DNA from: JBLHZY01 sp050633265
GTDB taxonomy: Bacteria; Pseudomonadota; Alphaproteobacteria; Rhodobacterales; Rhodobacteraceae
Assembly: GCA_050633265.1 (NCBI GenBank)
Contig: JBOEGE010000001.1
Coordinates: forward strand, 124,001-188,000
DNA length: 64,000 nt
Direction: 5' to 3'
A program made the translations under genes and the position numbers. Below the pieces are notes generated by a model. The model made no database searches and was not told the DNA's origin. It was given only the letters and a program-made list of their open reading frames with translations. Positions 16,959-25,119 of the stretch are shown here, piece by piece. Positions within the stretch are counted from its first letter, which is position 1. The number at the start of each line of letters is the position of its first letter.

Positions 16959-17690
16959 GTGACCCATCTGTTGTTTCGCGATGATCCCTATCTCCAAGAA
17001 GCGCCAGGCCAAGTGCTTGATATCACAGCAGAAGGCGGGGTGATCCTTGATGCGGCCCTGTTCTACCCCCAAGGCGGGGGCCAGCCCGGCGATTCCGGCC
17101 GCCTTGAATGGGATGGCAAAAGCCTCGCCATTGCCACAACGATCAAAGGCCCGCGCCGGGGCACTGAGGACACGATCATTTTGATCCCCGCCGAACCGGC
17201 CAATTTGCCCGGCCCCGGCACCAAATTGATGCAAAAGCTCGATTGGCAGCGCCGCTATCGCCATATGCGCATCCATACCGCGCTGCACCTGCTGTCTGTC
17301 GCGATCCCGCTGCCCGTTTCCGGCGGGGCCATCAGCGCAGAGAAAGGCCGGCTTGATTTCGATATGCCCGAACCGATTGAGGATCGCGATGCCATTGAAG
17401 CCGCGCTCAACGCTCTGATAGAACGCGATCTGCGCGTCACCGAGCACTGGATCACAGAGGCCGAACTGCGCGCCAATCCCGGCCTTGTCAAAACCATGTC
17501 GGTGATGCCGCCGATGGGGGCAGGGCAGGTCCGCCTGATTGCGATCGGCGAAGGCGCAGAGCAGGTCGATCTTCAGCCCTGCGGCGGCACCCATGTCGCG
17601 CGGACCAGCGAGATTGGCCGTGTCCGCCTTGGCAAAATTGAAAAGAAAAGCCGCCACAACCGCCGTGTGAACCTGCTTTTAGACAATTAA
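16959..17690 (+). CDS. alaX: Alanyl-tRNA editing protein (AlaX)
   Basis: Free-standing trans-editing hydrolase that removes serine or glycine wrongly attached to tRNA-Ala; 243 residues. The four zinc/catalytic ligands are visible: His106 and His110 (HTALH), and Cys208 and His212 (CGGTH). The N-terminal FYPQGGGQPGDSG is the AlaX/AlaRS editing-domain signature. It starts with GTG at 16959 behind a strong AGGAG, 4 bases after the channel gene. The full alanyl-tRNA synthetase gene, with its own editing domain, lies at 50652, so this is a second editing activity. Confidence 0.93.
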   Translation: MTHLLFRDDPYLQEAPGQVLDITAEGGVILDAALFYPQGGGQPGDSGRLEWDGKSLAIATTIKGPRRGTEDTIILIPAEPANLPGPGTKLMQKLDWQRRYRHMRIHTALHLLSVAIPLPVSGGAISAEKGRLDFDMPEPIEDRDAIEAALNALIERDLRVTEHWITEAELRANPGLVKTMSVMPPMGAGQVRLIAIGEGAEQVDLQPCGGTHVARTSEIGRVRLGKIEKKSRHNRRVNLLLDN

Positions 17691-17782
17691 CGCCCGCCCA
17701 GGCTGCGCGACAGTAAGAACAGGATAAAAACCACGATTGGTGCTTGCAAAGGGGCCGTTTCATTCGGTAAGTAGCGCCTCAC

Positions 17783-17872
17783 GGACAGGTGGCCGAGTGG
17801 TCGAAGGCGCACGCCTGGAAAGTGTGTAGGCGGGAGACCGTCTCCAGGGTTCGAATCCCTGTCTGTCCGCCA
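17783..17872 (+). tRNA. tRNA-Ser (anticodon GGA)
   Basis: A 90-base class II tRNA. The 5' acceptor GGACAGG pairs with TCTGTCC; the D-arm is GGCCGAGTGG; the anticodon loop reads CTGGAAA with GGA, decoding UCC/UCU; the long variable arm is GGCGGGAGACCGTCT-like; and the T-loop GGTTCGAATCC is complete. Discriminator G and an encoded CCA end the gene at 17872. Confidence 0.95.
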
Positions 17873-17984
17873 CCACCCCCTTAGAATGATCCATACCCTC
17901 TTTCAAAGAGCTGCGCGCTATTTGCGGTCTTTCGCGGGGCCTTTTGGGCTTTCGGCGTATTTGGGCGCTAAAAATCGGCGCGAT

Positions 17985-18000
17985 TTAAACGAATCTTCAC
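17985..18000 (+). promoter_or_regulatory. CtrA-like box upstream of mcp
   Basis: TTAA, 7 bases, then TTCAC: one mismatch to the CtrA consensus TTAA-N7-TTAAC, 86 bases before the mcp start. It is weak alone and gains weight from similar boxes before the other che operon and cckA. Confidence 0.35.
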
Positions 18001-18085
18001 GCTTGAGCGCCATTTTCCAGCCAAGCAAAGTATTTGGCGATCGGTTTGAAGCCGCTCCGCGCCCCAAGAAGTGAAAGTCTAACAC

Positions 18086-21000
18086 ATGTTCAATCGGATT
18101 AAACTGGCGACAAAACTCCCTGCAATTATGATCCTGCTAACGGCCGCGGCAATTTCGATCTCCAGTTTGGTCTCTTATAATAATGCGGCGAATTCGCTGC
18201 GCGTTGAGTCCGAAAAACTGCTCAAAACAGTTGGCAGCGCGCGCGAGGCGGAAATTCTCGGCTGGGAAGAAACCCTGCGCAGCACATTGATGGCACAGCC
18301 CTATTCCCCAACCGTGACAGATGCTTTGCGCGGATTTACTCAGATTTTCAACGGGATCGAGGGCGATCGTGTTGAGATTTTGCACAAGGCCTGGATCACC
18401 GACAATCCCTATCCCGCAGGCGAACGCAACCTGCTCGAATCCTCTGAAGATGGGTCGCCCTATTCGCATGTGCATTCTATCTATCACCCCTATTTTCACG
18501 CCATGCAAAAAGAGCATGGGCTCTATGATGTCTTCCTTTTCGATACCGAGGGAAATCTGATTTATTCGGTCTTTAAAGAGGTCGATTTCGCGCAGAATCT
18601 TATCTCCGGCCCCCTCAAAGACAGCGGTCTTGGCCGGGTCTATGAAAAGGCTATGGCCCAAACGAGCGAAACTCTGGTTTTTGAGGATTTTGCCAAATAT
18701 GAGCCGTCCAACAACGCGCCCGCCGGCTTCATCGCCACACCAGTGATTGATTTTTCTGGGGCAACTATCGGGGTGATTGCCTTCCAGCTGCCCATGGATC
18801 GCATTGATACCATTCTTCAGCGCGCCTCTGGCCTTGGCGAAACAGGAGAGGCCTTTCTCGTTGGAGAGGATATGTATCTGCGTTCAAATCTGCGCCTTGT
18901 TGAGGGCGATGAGGTGCTTGAGCTGCAAATGCCAACGCCTGCGGTCAAGCTTTCTCTCGCAGGGGAAAGCGGCGTTCGGGTTGACGATGTGCCAACGCAA
19001 GCTGGGGTGGTGCAATATATGGCGTCTTATGGCCATGTGGATTTCTTTGGTGCGAATTTTGGTGTCGTCGTTGGCCAGAATATGAGTGAGATCTTGGCGC
19101 CCGCCCGCGCGCTTGGGTTCAAGGTGATGTGGCAGGGCGCGGTGATGCTTTTGATCGTCGCGACAATCGCTTTGTTGCTGGCCCGCTCGATTTCAAAGCC
19201 GCTTACCTCTGTTGAAAAGGCAATGCGCAAAGTCTCGGATGCGGATTATTCTGGCGAAGTTCCCGGGGTCAAACGGGGGGATGAAATTGGCGGCATTGCC
19301 AATGCTTTGGATGATTTTCGCGTCGCTCTGCAAAATGCCGAAGCGAGCACCCGCGATGGCCAGTTCAAAGGGGCTGCTTTTGAAGGTTCCTCGGCCTCAC
19401 TGATGATGATCAATCAGGACTTTGAGATCATCTATACAAACTCTGCCGCGGCAGAATTGATGCGGTTGCACCAGCCCTCTTTTGAGCGCCATCTTAATGG
19501 GTTCGATGCAGATAATCTGATCGGCAAAACCATTGATATTTTCCACAGCACCTCAAACAAAGTGCGCCAAATGCTGTCTGACCCTTCTGCCTTTCCATTG
19601 AGCACAGAAATCAAGGTTGATGAGGTCTATTTCAGCCTGGATGTGAATTCAGTTTGCGATGCAGAGGGGCAGCAAATCGGCTGCGTGATGGAATGGAAAG
19701 ACGTCACGCTTCAGCGCAAGAACCAAGCCATCATTGAAACCATTGATCGCAACCAGTGCAAGGCCGAGTTTGGCATGGATGGCCGGCTGCGCGAAGCCAA
19801 TGCAAATTTTGCTGATGTTATCGGGCAGCCGGTTGAAGCGCTTGTCGGCAAAGCGCAAACGGAATTGTTCCGATTTGACCCAAAGAAAAAAGCCGAACGT
19901 GGCGATCTGTGGGATCGGGTCTCTGCGGGCGAATCTGTTTATGGGCGCTTTGAAATCAGCCGCGAGAATGGCGAAATTTCGATCCTTGATGGTGTGTTCA
20001 GCGCTGTCCAAGATTTTACCGGACGCACCTTTCGGATCATCCTCTTGGGCAATGATGTTACCGCGTCTCAACGCGCCTTGCAGGAAGCCGAAGTCTCGCG
20101 CCGCACAATGCAGCAAGCGCAGGACATGGTGGTGGATTCCCTACGCAAAGGCTTGAAATCCCTCTCAGAAGGCGATCTCACTGCCCAGATTTCGCAAGAA
20201 TTTGCCCCCGAGTATGAAACCCTGCGCTCTGATTTCAATGTGGCCGTTGCAAAACTGCTCGAAGCGCTGCGCAGTGTTGTCGAAAATGCGGATCTGATCC
20301 GCGGTGAAGCCTCTGAAATCTCCAATTCCGCCGATGATCTTTCGCGCCGCACAGAGCAACAAGCCGCCACTTTGGAAGAAACCGCAACCGCGCTCGACCA
20401 ACTGACAAGTTCGGTGCGTTCTGCATCTGAAGGCGCAACCCAAGCCTCTGAAATGGTGGCCTCAGCCAAAACCAACGCAGAGAAAAGCGGGCAGGTGGTT
20501 CAAGAGGCCGTGACTGCAATGTCGGAAATCGAATCCTCTTCCGGTCAGATTTCCAAAATCACCTCAGTGATTGATGACATTGCCTTTCAAACCAATCTTT
20601 TGGCGCTCAATGCTGGCGTGGAAGCGGCCCGGGCTGGCGAAGCGGGCCGTGGGTTTGCAGTCGTCGCCTCCGAGGTGCGCGCCCTGGCCCAACGCTCCTC
20701 TGATGCGGCGCGTGAAATCAATGAGCTGATCTCGCAATCGGGCGGCCATGTAAAACGCGGCGTTGATCTTGTTGGGGAAACCGGCGAAGCGTTGCGCGGC
20801 ATTGTTGGCTCGGTCTCAGAAATCGCCGCGCATGTATCCGGCATTGCAGTCTCCTCCAAAGAGCAGGCCTCTGGCCTGGCCGAGATCAATGAAGCGGTCA
20901 ACCAGCTCGATGCGGTCACTCAACAAAACGCCGCAATGTTCGAAGAAACGACAGCCGCCAGCCACTCTTTGACCAGAGAAGCCGAAACGCTCAACGCGAC

Positions 21001-21196
21001 AATGGCAAGATTTGTCATTCCCGGCGCAAATGTGAAAGGGGCAAGCGGCGCAGCAAATGTCGTCTCGCCAAGTTTTCAATCTATCCGAGAGCCCGCACAA
21101 ACCGCAGAGCCAGCCAAAAATACGCCGCCTGAGCGCAAGGTCGTAAACGGCGCAGCAATTGAACCGATCGCAGATGAGGGCTGGGAAGACTTCTAA
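18086..21196 (+). CDS. Methyl-accepting chemotaxis protein with PAS domains
   Basis: Chemoreceptor of 1036 residues. Layout: membrane segment at about 11-30, a periplasmic Cache-like sensor at about 35-345, a second membrane segment at about 348-370, HAMP, two PAS-like domains (about 430-545 and 550-665), then the methyl-accepting signalling domain with hairpin tip DIAFQTNLLALNAGVEAARA (near 830). Methylation regions with Glu/Gln pairs flank the tip. The C-terminus is GWEDF, resembling the NWETF pentapeptide that docks CheR and CheB in enteric receptors. cheB and cheD follow in the same direction, so adaptation genes are co-expressed with it. The ligand is unknown. Confidence 0.93.
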   Translation: MFNRIKLATKLPAIMILLTAAAISISSLVSYNNAANSLRVESEKLLKTVGSAREAEILGWEETLRSTLMAQPYSPTVTDALRGFTQIFNGIEGDRVEILHKAWITDNPYPAGERNLLESSEDGSPYSHVHSIYHPYFHAMQKEHGLYDVFLFDTEGNLIYSVFKEVDFAQNLISGPLKDSGLGRVYEKAMAQTSETLVFEDFAKYEPSNNAPAGFIATPVIDFSGATIGVIAFQLPMDRIDTILQRASGLGETGEAFLVGEDMYLRSNLRLVEGDEVLELQMPTPAVKLSLAGESGVRVDDVPTQAGVVQYMASYGHVDFFGANFGVVVGQNMSEILAPARALGFKVMWQGAVMLLIVATIALLLARSISKPLTSVEKAMRKVSDADYSGEVPGVKRGDEIGGIANALDDFRVALQNAEASTRDGQFKGAAFEGSSASLMMINQDFEIIYTNSAAAELMRLHQPSFERHLNGFDADNLIGKTIDIFHSTSNKVRQMLSDPSAFPLSTEIKVDEVYFSLDVNSVCDAEGQQIGCVMEWKDVTLQRKNQAIIETIDRNQCKAEFGMDGRLREANANFADVIGQPVEALVGKAQTELFRFDPKKKAERGDLWDRVSAGESVYGRFEISRENGEISILDGVFSAVQDFTGRTFRIILLGNDVTASQRALQEAEVSRRTMQQAQDMVVDSLRKGLKSLSEGDLTAQISQEFAPEYETLRSDFNVAVAKLLEALRSVVENADLIRGEASEISNSADDLSRRTEQQAATLEETATALDQLTSSVRSASEGATQASEMVASAKTNAEKSGQVVQEAVTAMSEIESSSGQISKITSVIDDIAFQTNLLALNAGVEAARAGEAGRGFAVVASEVRALAQRSSDAAREINELISQSGGHVKRGVDLVGETGEALRGIVGSVSEIAAHVSGIAVSSKEQASGLAEINEAVNQLDAVTQQNAAMFEETTAASHSLTREAETLNATMARFVIPGANVKGASGAANVVSPSFQSIREPAQTAEPAKNTPPERKVVNGAAIEPIADEGWEDF

Positions 21197-21253
21197 AGGA
21201 TGCGATCCATCGCCGCCTCAATCTGACCAACCCTCCAAGGAGACATCGCGCGC

Positions 21254-22297
21254 ATGCCAAAGACGCGGGTACTAATAGTTGACGATTCACCGACGATGCG
21301 GCGATTGCTTCGCGCTGTGCTAGAGCCGGATCCGCGCCTCGAGATCGTTGCAGAGGCGTCAAGCGCTTCGGCCGCGCGCGATGCGGTAAATACATATCGC
21401 CCAGATGTCATGACACTGGACGTTGAAATGCCCAATATGAGCGGGCTGGAATTTCTTGAACGCCTGATGCGGCACCGGCCTATGCCCGTTGTGATGGTCT
21501 CAACCCTCACGCGCAAAGGCAGCCGCGCCGCGATCGAAGCATTGTCTCTTGGCGCTGTGGAATGCGTTGAAAAGCCAAAAGCGGGCACCTCTGATGTTTT
21601 CAACAAACTGGCCGATACCCTTGTGATGGCTGGGGCCGCGCAGGTGCGTCAACTGCCCCCGCGCAAAACCAATCAGGATCGCCAAACAACTCTGCCAGCC
21701 TTTGCGGGTTCGGATCGGATTGCGCTGATTGGTGGCTCAACCGGCGCGGTTGAAGCGATTGAACGCATCCTAACGAGCTTCCCAGACAATTGCCCGCCAA
21801 CCCTCATCACCCAACATATGCCTGCGCCCTTTTTGGCCAGTTTTGCTGCGCGCCTTGAACCGCTTGTTGCACCAAAGGTGCGGCTTGCAAAAGATGGGGA
21901 TGAATTGATGCCCGGCCAGGTTCTGATTGCTCCGGGCGGTGAGTTTCACCTTGAATTGGATAGCTCCGGCCTAAGAACACGGATTGCTTTGGTCAAAGCT
22001 CCTGAGGAATCGGGCCATCGTCCCTCGGTCGATCGGCTGTTTCGCTCCGCCGTCCCGATTGCGCATCGCGTTGTCGCAACGATCCTTACAGGCATGGGCC
22101 GCGACGGGGCTGCTGGGCTTAGCGAGCTCAAACGGGCCGGCGCAGCAACAATCGGGCAATCCGAAGAAAGCTGCGTTGTCTTTGGCATGCCAAGAGTCGC
22201 AGGCGAAATGGGCGGCGTAGAAAAATGGGCTGATCTCAACGGGATCGCCCGGGAAATCTTGAGCCGCTGTGCCAGCCGCAAGGAAGGTGCCCGATGA
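21254..22297 (+). CDS. cheB: Chemotaxis methylesterase/deamidase CheB
   Basis: Removes methyl groups from receptor glutamates and deamidates glutamines; 347 residues. The N-terminal receiver domain has Asp10, Asp11 and the phosphoacceptor Asp56 (TLDVEMPNMSG). The C-terminal esterase has Ser162 (GGSTGAVEAI), the catalytic His in TQHMPAPF and Asp in TGMGRDGAAGL. It lies 57 bases after mcp and overlaps cheD by 4 bases. A purine-rich AAGGAG precedes the start. Confidence 0.95.
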   Translation: MPKTRVLIVDDSPTMRRLLRAVLEPDPRLEIVAEASSASAARDAVNTYRPDVMTLDVEMPNMSGLEFLERLMRHRPMPVVMVSTLTRKGSRAAIEALSLGAVECVEKPKAGTSDVFNKLADTLVMAGAAQVRQLPPRKTNQDRQTTLPAFAGSDRIALIGGSTGAVEAIERILTSFPDNCPPTLITQHMPAPFLASFAARLEPLVAPKVRLAKDGDELMPGQVLIAPGGEFHLELDSSGLRTRIALVKAPEESGHRPSVDRLFRSAVPIAHRVVATILTGMGRDGAAGLSELKRAGAATIGQSEESCVVFGMPRVAGEMGGVEKWADLNGIAREILSRCASRKEGAR

Positions 22298-22830
22298 GCA
22301 GCAAAACAGCTAAAGGTCCAAATTCCTGCTATATCAGCCAAGGCCAGCATGCTGTTGGGTTTGCCCAAGGGGATGTGATCTCTACCATTTTGGGATCATG
22401 CGTGGCCACTTGCCTGTGGGATCCCATTGCGCGCATTGGCGGGATGAACCACTTTTTGTTGCCTGATGGAAGCGCAGAAGATGGCTCTGTCACCCGGTAT
22501 GGCGCGAATGCGATGGAAATGTTGATCAATGCGATGATCCGCCAGGGCGGCGATCGCCGGAATTTTCGCGCCAAGGTTTTTGGCGGAGCAAATTTGCGCG
22601 CAGGCCTCACCGATGCAGGCCAGCAAAACGCAGCATTTGTGATCGATTATCTGAACCGCGAAAACATCCCCTGTGATGGGCAAAGCCTTGGGGGCACCCA
22701 AGCGCGCCGGGTTGAATTTATGGCCGAAGAGGGCCGTGCCCGCCAAAAACTTGTTGCGGATCAGGCTGTTAAAGAGACCAAAGTGATTGTGGCGCCTGTT
22801 GAAGACGTAAGCGGGCTTGAACTTTTCTAG
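22294..22830 (+). CDS. cheD: Chemoreceptor glutamine deamidase CheD
   Basis: Deamidates receptor glutamines; 178 residues. The catalytic Cys36 is in LGSCVATCLWD and His53 in GGMNHFLLP. The ATG overlaps the cheB stop by 4 bases. It is the last gene of the plus-strand che operon, and a long hairpin separates it from the converging minus-strand operon. Confidence 0.94.
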   Translation: MSSKTAKGPNSCYISQGQHAVGFAQGDVISTILGSCVATCLWDPIARIGGMNHFLLPDGSAEDGSVTRYGANAMEMLINAMIRQGGDRRNFRAKVFGGANLRAGLTDAGQQNAAFVIDYLNRENIPCDGQSLGGTQARRVEFMAEEGRARQKLVADQAVKETKVIVAPVEDVSGLELF

Positions 22831-22875
22831 ACCGATCAGTGAGCGCGAACTATGCGCTTGTTCGCACCAAAAGCA

Positions 22876-22906
22876 AAAGGCGCGCCCGGTTGAAGGGCGC
22901 GCCTTT
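22876..22906. terminator. Bidirectional terminator between the two che operons
   Basis: A perfect 12-bp stem (AAAGGCGCGCCC with its complement) and a 7-base loop lie between the converging ends of cheD and the minus-strand operon. The A/T ends of the stem give U-rich tails in both directions. Confidence 0.85.
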
Positions 22907-22942
22907 ATCATTTCTACGGCCGTGTTCCCAATTCCGACGGGT

Positions 22943-23356
22943 TCAAAACCAGGCAATATCGCCGGAATCATCCTCGGAAAGGGCAAAGGGGGCATCGACA
23001 TCATCAAAAAGCTTATGTGCAAGATGGCGCAAGCGAATGACCCGGCTGAGCGGATCAACATCAATGGAACCCTCTGGGATCTGTTGGGTCAGATGCCCCA
23101 TCACGCGGCCCAGATCATCCAAAGTCTGATGCAACCGGTCGATCGCTTGCAGACTGCGCTGCACAGAGGGCGAAAGCGATTGCGCTTCTGCCAAAGTCGG
23201 ACCGAGCGCAATTTGGACCTCGGCGGCGAGGATGACCAAAGACAACAGCTCATCTTGGATACGCCGCGACAGGACCGAGACTTTGATCGAGGGATCATCG
23301 CTGGGGGAAATACGCGCAGTATCTTGCAGATCAACAGGGGCAATATTGCTTTTCAT
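22943..23356 (-). CDS. Small che-operon protein, candidate DxxxQ CheY phosphatase
   Basis: Encodes 137 residues, mostly predicted helix. Its ATG overlaps the stop of the preceding cheY by 4 bases, so it belongs to the che operon. A helix contains IDRLHQTLDDLG, in which D-R-L-H-Q matches the D-x-x-x-Q spacing of the CheZ active site (DLTGQ in E. coli). As I recall, Sinorhizobium meliloti CheT, also at the end of a che operon, uses such a motif. No cheZ, cheC or cheX is visible in this window. The C-terminus is acidic and ends DIAWF. A phosphatase role is inference only; similarity over the whole length was not tested. Confidence 0.75.
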   Translation of the reverse strand: MKSNIAPVDLQDTARISPSDDPSIKVSVLSRRIQDELLSLVILAAEVQIALGPTLAEAQSLSPSVQRSLQAIDRLHQTLDDLGRVMGHLTQQIPEGSIDVDPLSRVIRLRHLAHKLFDDVDAPFALSEDDSGDIAWF

Positions 23357-23739
23357 AGCCGGCCCACAATCGCCTCAATGGCGCCGCGCAAACCGGCTGG
23401 ATCGAAGGGTTTCTTCAGGAAGTTATTCATGCCAAGCTGTTTGCCGCGCTCAATAATATCGCGATCCGCGCGGCCGGTAATCAGCAAGAACCCAACCCCC
23501 GATGTTGGCCCATGGCTGCGCAGCGCATGCAGAAGCTGAAGCCCATCCATACCCGGCATATTGTAATCGGAAATCACCAAGTGTACCGGCGTCGCGGCGA
23601 GTTTTTGCAGCGCAGATGCGCCATCCGAGGCTGAACCAACCTGGCGCACACCAAAGCTATCAAGCGCATTGGTGATCAGTCCGCGCGATGTCGACATATC
23701 GTCGACGACCATCACTCTGAGTTGGTCTCGCAATGCCAT
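23353..23739 (-). CDS. cheY: CheY-type response regulator (second, after cheR)
   Basis: Single-domain receiver of 128 residues. The acidic pocket Asp13/Asp14 (VVDDMSTSRG), phosphoacceptor Asp58 (ISDYNMPGMDG), the Thr in LITGRAD and the Lys in LKKPF are present. It has no output domain, so it acts on the flagellar motor or as a phosphate sink. Two CheY proteins are encoded in this operon, as in rhizobia and Rhodobacter. It lies 3 bases after cheR and overlaps the downstream small gene. Confidence 0.93.
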   Translation of the reverse strand: MALRDQLRVMVVDDMSTSRGLITNALDSFGVRQVGSASDGASALQKLAATPVHLVISDYNMPGMDGLQLLHALRSHGPTSGVGFLLITGRADRDIIERGKQLGMNNFLKKPFDPAGLRGAIEAIVGRL

Positions 23740-23742
23740 ATA

Positions 23743-24654
23743 TCAGGCTCCTTTTGCCATGAGCGCGTTGGGTTTGAGAGCGCTATCCACTTTGCTCGAA
23801 CCAACCGGGCGGTAGGCCGTTACGCCGGCCGTTTCAAAAATACCCGAGACGTTGTCTGTGATGCGTTCGGAATGACCAAGCAAAAGCCAGCCCTCGCTGC
23901 CAAGGGCATTTGCAAAATTTTTGTACAGAACGGCCTGTGTGGCCTCGTCAAAATAGATCACCACATTGCGGCAGAAAATCACATCAAACTTGCCATTCAT
24001 CGGCCATTTTTCATGCAGGTTCAGCCGGCGAAAGGAGACAAGTTTGCGCAATGGTTCAAGCGCAGAATGGCAGAGTTCGCCGTTTTGCTGAACGCTTTCA
24101 AAGAACGCGCTGATATGCTCGGGTTCAAGCCCTGTGGCCATGGATTTCGGGTAGAGCCCAGCACGCGCATGCGCGATCACTTCGGGATCAATATCCGTGG
24201 CCAATATGCGAATGTCTTTGTCAAATGCCTTTGGATCGAGGCTGAGCAGAGTCATGGCGATGGAATAGGGTTCTTGCCCGTTCGAGCAGCCCGCAGACCA
24301 GATCCGAATACGCCCGCCATTTGCTGCTTTTTTCAGGAGCGGCGGGAGGATCGTATTTTTGAGCAGGTCAAAGTGATGCCCTTCGCGAAAGAAATGCGAG
24401 ACATTGGTTGTGAGCGCGGAGATGAAATTTGGCATTTCTGCCGCGCCGTCAGGGCTGTTGACCAGAGCGAGATAGGTTTCATAATCGGGCAGGGCCAGGG
24501 CGCGCAACCGCCGGGTTATGCGCGATTTGACCATGGCCATTTTCGATTCAGAAATCACCAGCCCCGCCTCTCGGTGTGCAATCAAAGCGATTTCCCGAAA
24601 GACTTTAGCAGACATCTCACCATGGATGTGTTTTTGATCTAAATGCGCGTTCAC
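23743..24654 (-). CDS. cheR: Chemotaxis methyltransferase CheR
   Basis: SAM-dependent methyltransferase acting on receptor glutamates; 303 residues. It has an N-terminal helical domain with KSRITRRLRAL and a C-terminal SAM-binding domain with IWSAGCSNGQEPYSIAM and VIFCRNVVIYF. The ATG overlaps the cheW stop by 4 bases. It likely docks on the GWEDF tail of the nearby receptor, given the enteric model. Confidence 0.95.
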   Translation of the reverse strand: MNAHLDQKHIHGEMSAKVFREIALIAHREAGLVISESKMAMVKSRITRRLRALALPDYETYLALVNSPDGAAEMPNFISALTTNVSHFFREGHHFDLLKNTILPPLLKKAANGGRIRIWSAGCSNGQEPYSIAMTLLSLDPKAFDKDIRILATDIDPEVIAHARAGLYPKSMATGLEPEHISAFFESVQQNGELCHSALEPLRKLVSFRRLNLHEKWPMNGKFDVIFCRNVVIYFDEATQAVLYKNFANALGSEGWLLLGHSERITDNVSGIFETAGVTAYRPVGSSKVDSALKPNALMAKGA

Positions 24655-25115
24655 GCGGCCTCCTCGCCCTGAGGGGGCATAACAGCGTCTAGATCAAGGA
24701 CGCGGATCATCCGCCCATCGACAATTGTGAGAGCTGAAACAAAGGCGCGTGCATCATCTGCTGCCATATCGGGGGGAGGCTGCATTTCGCTTTCCGGGAT
24801 CGCCAGGATATCGGAGACCGCATCGACCATGAGCCCAGCGGTGCGCGAGCCTTGATCCACAACGATGATCACGTTGCGCTCTGTATCTGGGCCGGTTTCC
24901 AGCCCAAGCCGCGCCGCCAGATCAACGATGGGCAGCACGGTGCCGCGCAGATTGATCACCCCGCGCACAAAAGGCGGCGCATGGGGGAGGGAGGTTGCCC
25001 GGGCCGAGCCGCGAATTTCGCGCACCGACATGATATCAACAGAATAGTCCTGCCCGCCGAGGCGGAAAGAGAGCAATTCGCAAGTTGCTTCTGTGTTTTT
25101 TACACTCTCGTTCAT
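24651..25115 (-). CDS. cheW: Chemotaxis coupling protein CheW
   Basis: Adaptor of 154 residues that links receptors to CheA through an SH3-like CheW domain. Conserved segments are SVREIRG, PFVRGVINLRGTVLPIVDLA and the C-terminal ADDARAFVSALTIVDGRMI. It lies 4 bases after cheA and overlaps cheR. Confidence 0.95.
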   Translation of the reverse strand: MNESVKNTEATCELLSFRLGGQDYSVDIMSVREIRGSARATSLPHAPPFVRGVINLRGTVLPIVDLAARLGLETGPDTERNVIIVVDQGSRTAGLMVDAVSDILAIPESEMQPPPDMAADDARAFVSALTIVDGRMIRVLDLDAVMPPQGEEAA

Positions 25116-25119
25116 AACG

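Noticed and set aside
17886..18074. 62-residue open frame between tRNA-Ser and mcp
   Set aside because: No ribosome site, no recognisable motif, and it covers the likely mcp promoter with the CtrA-like box.
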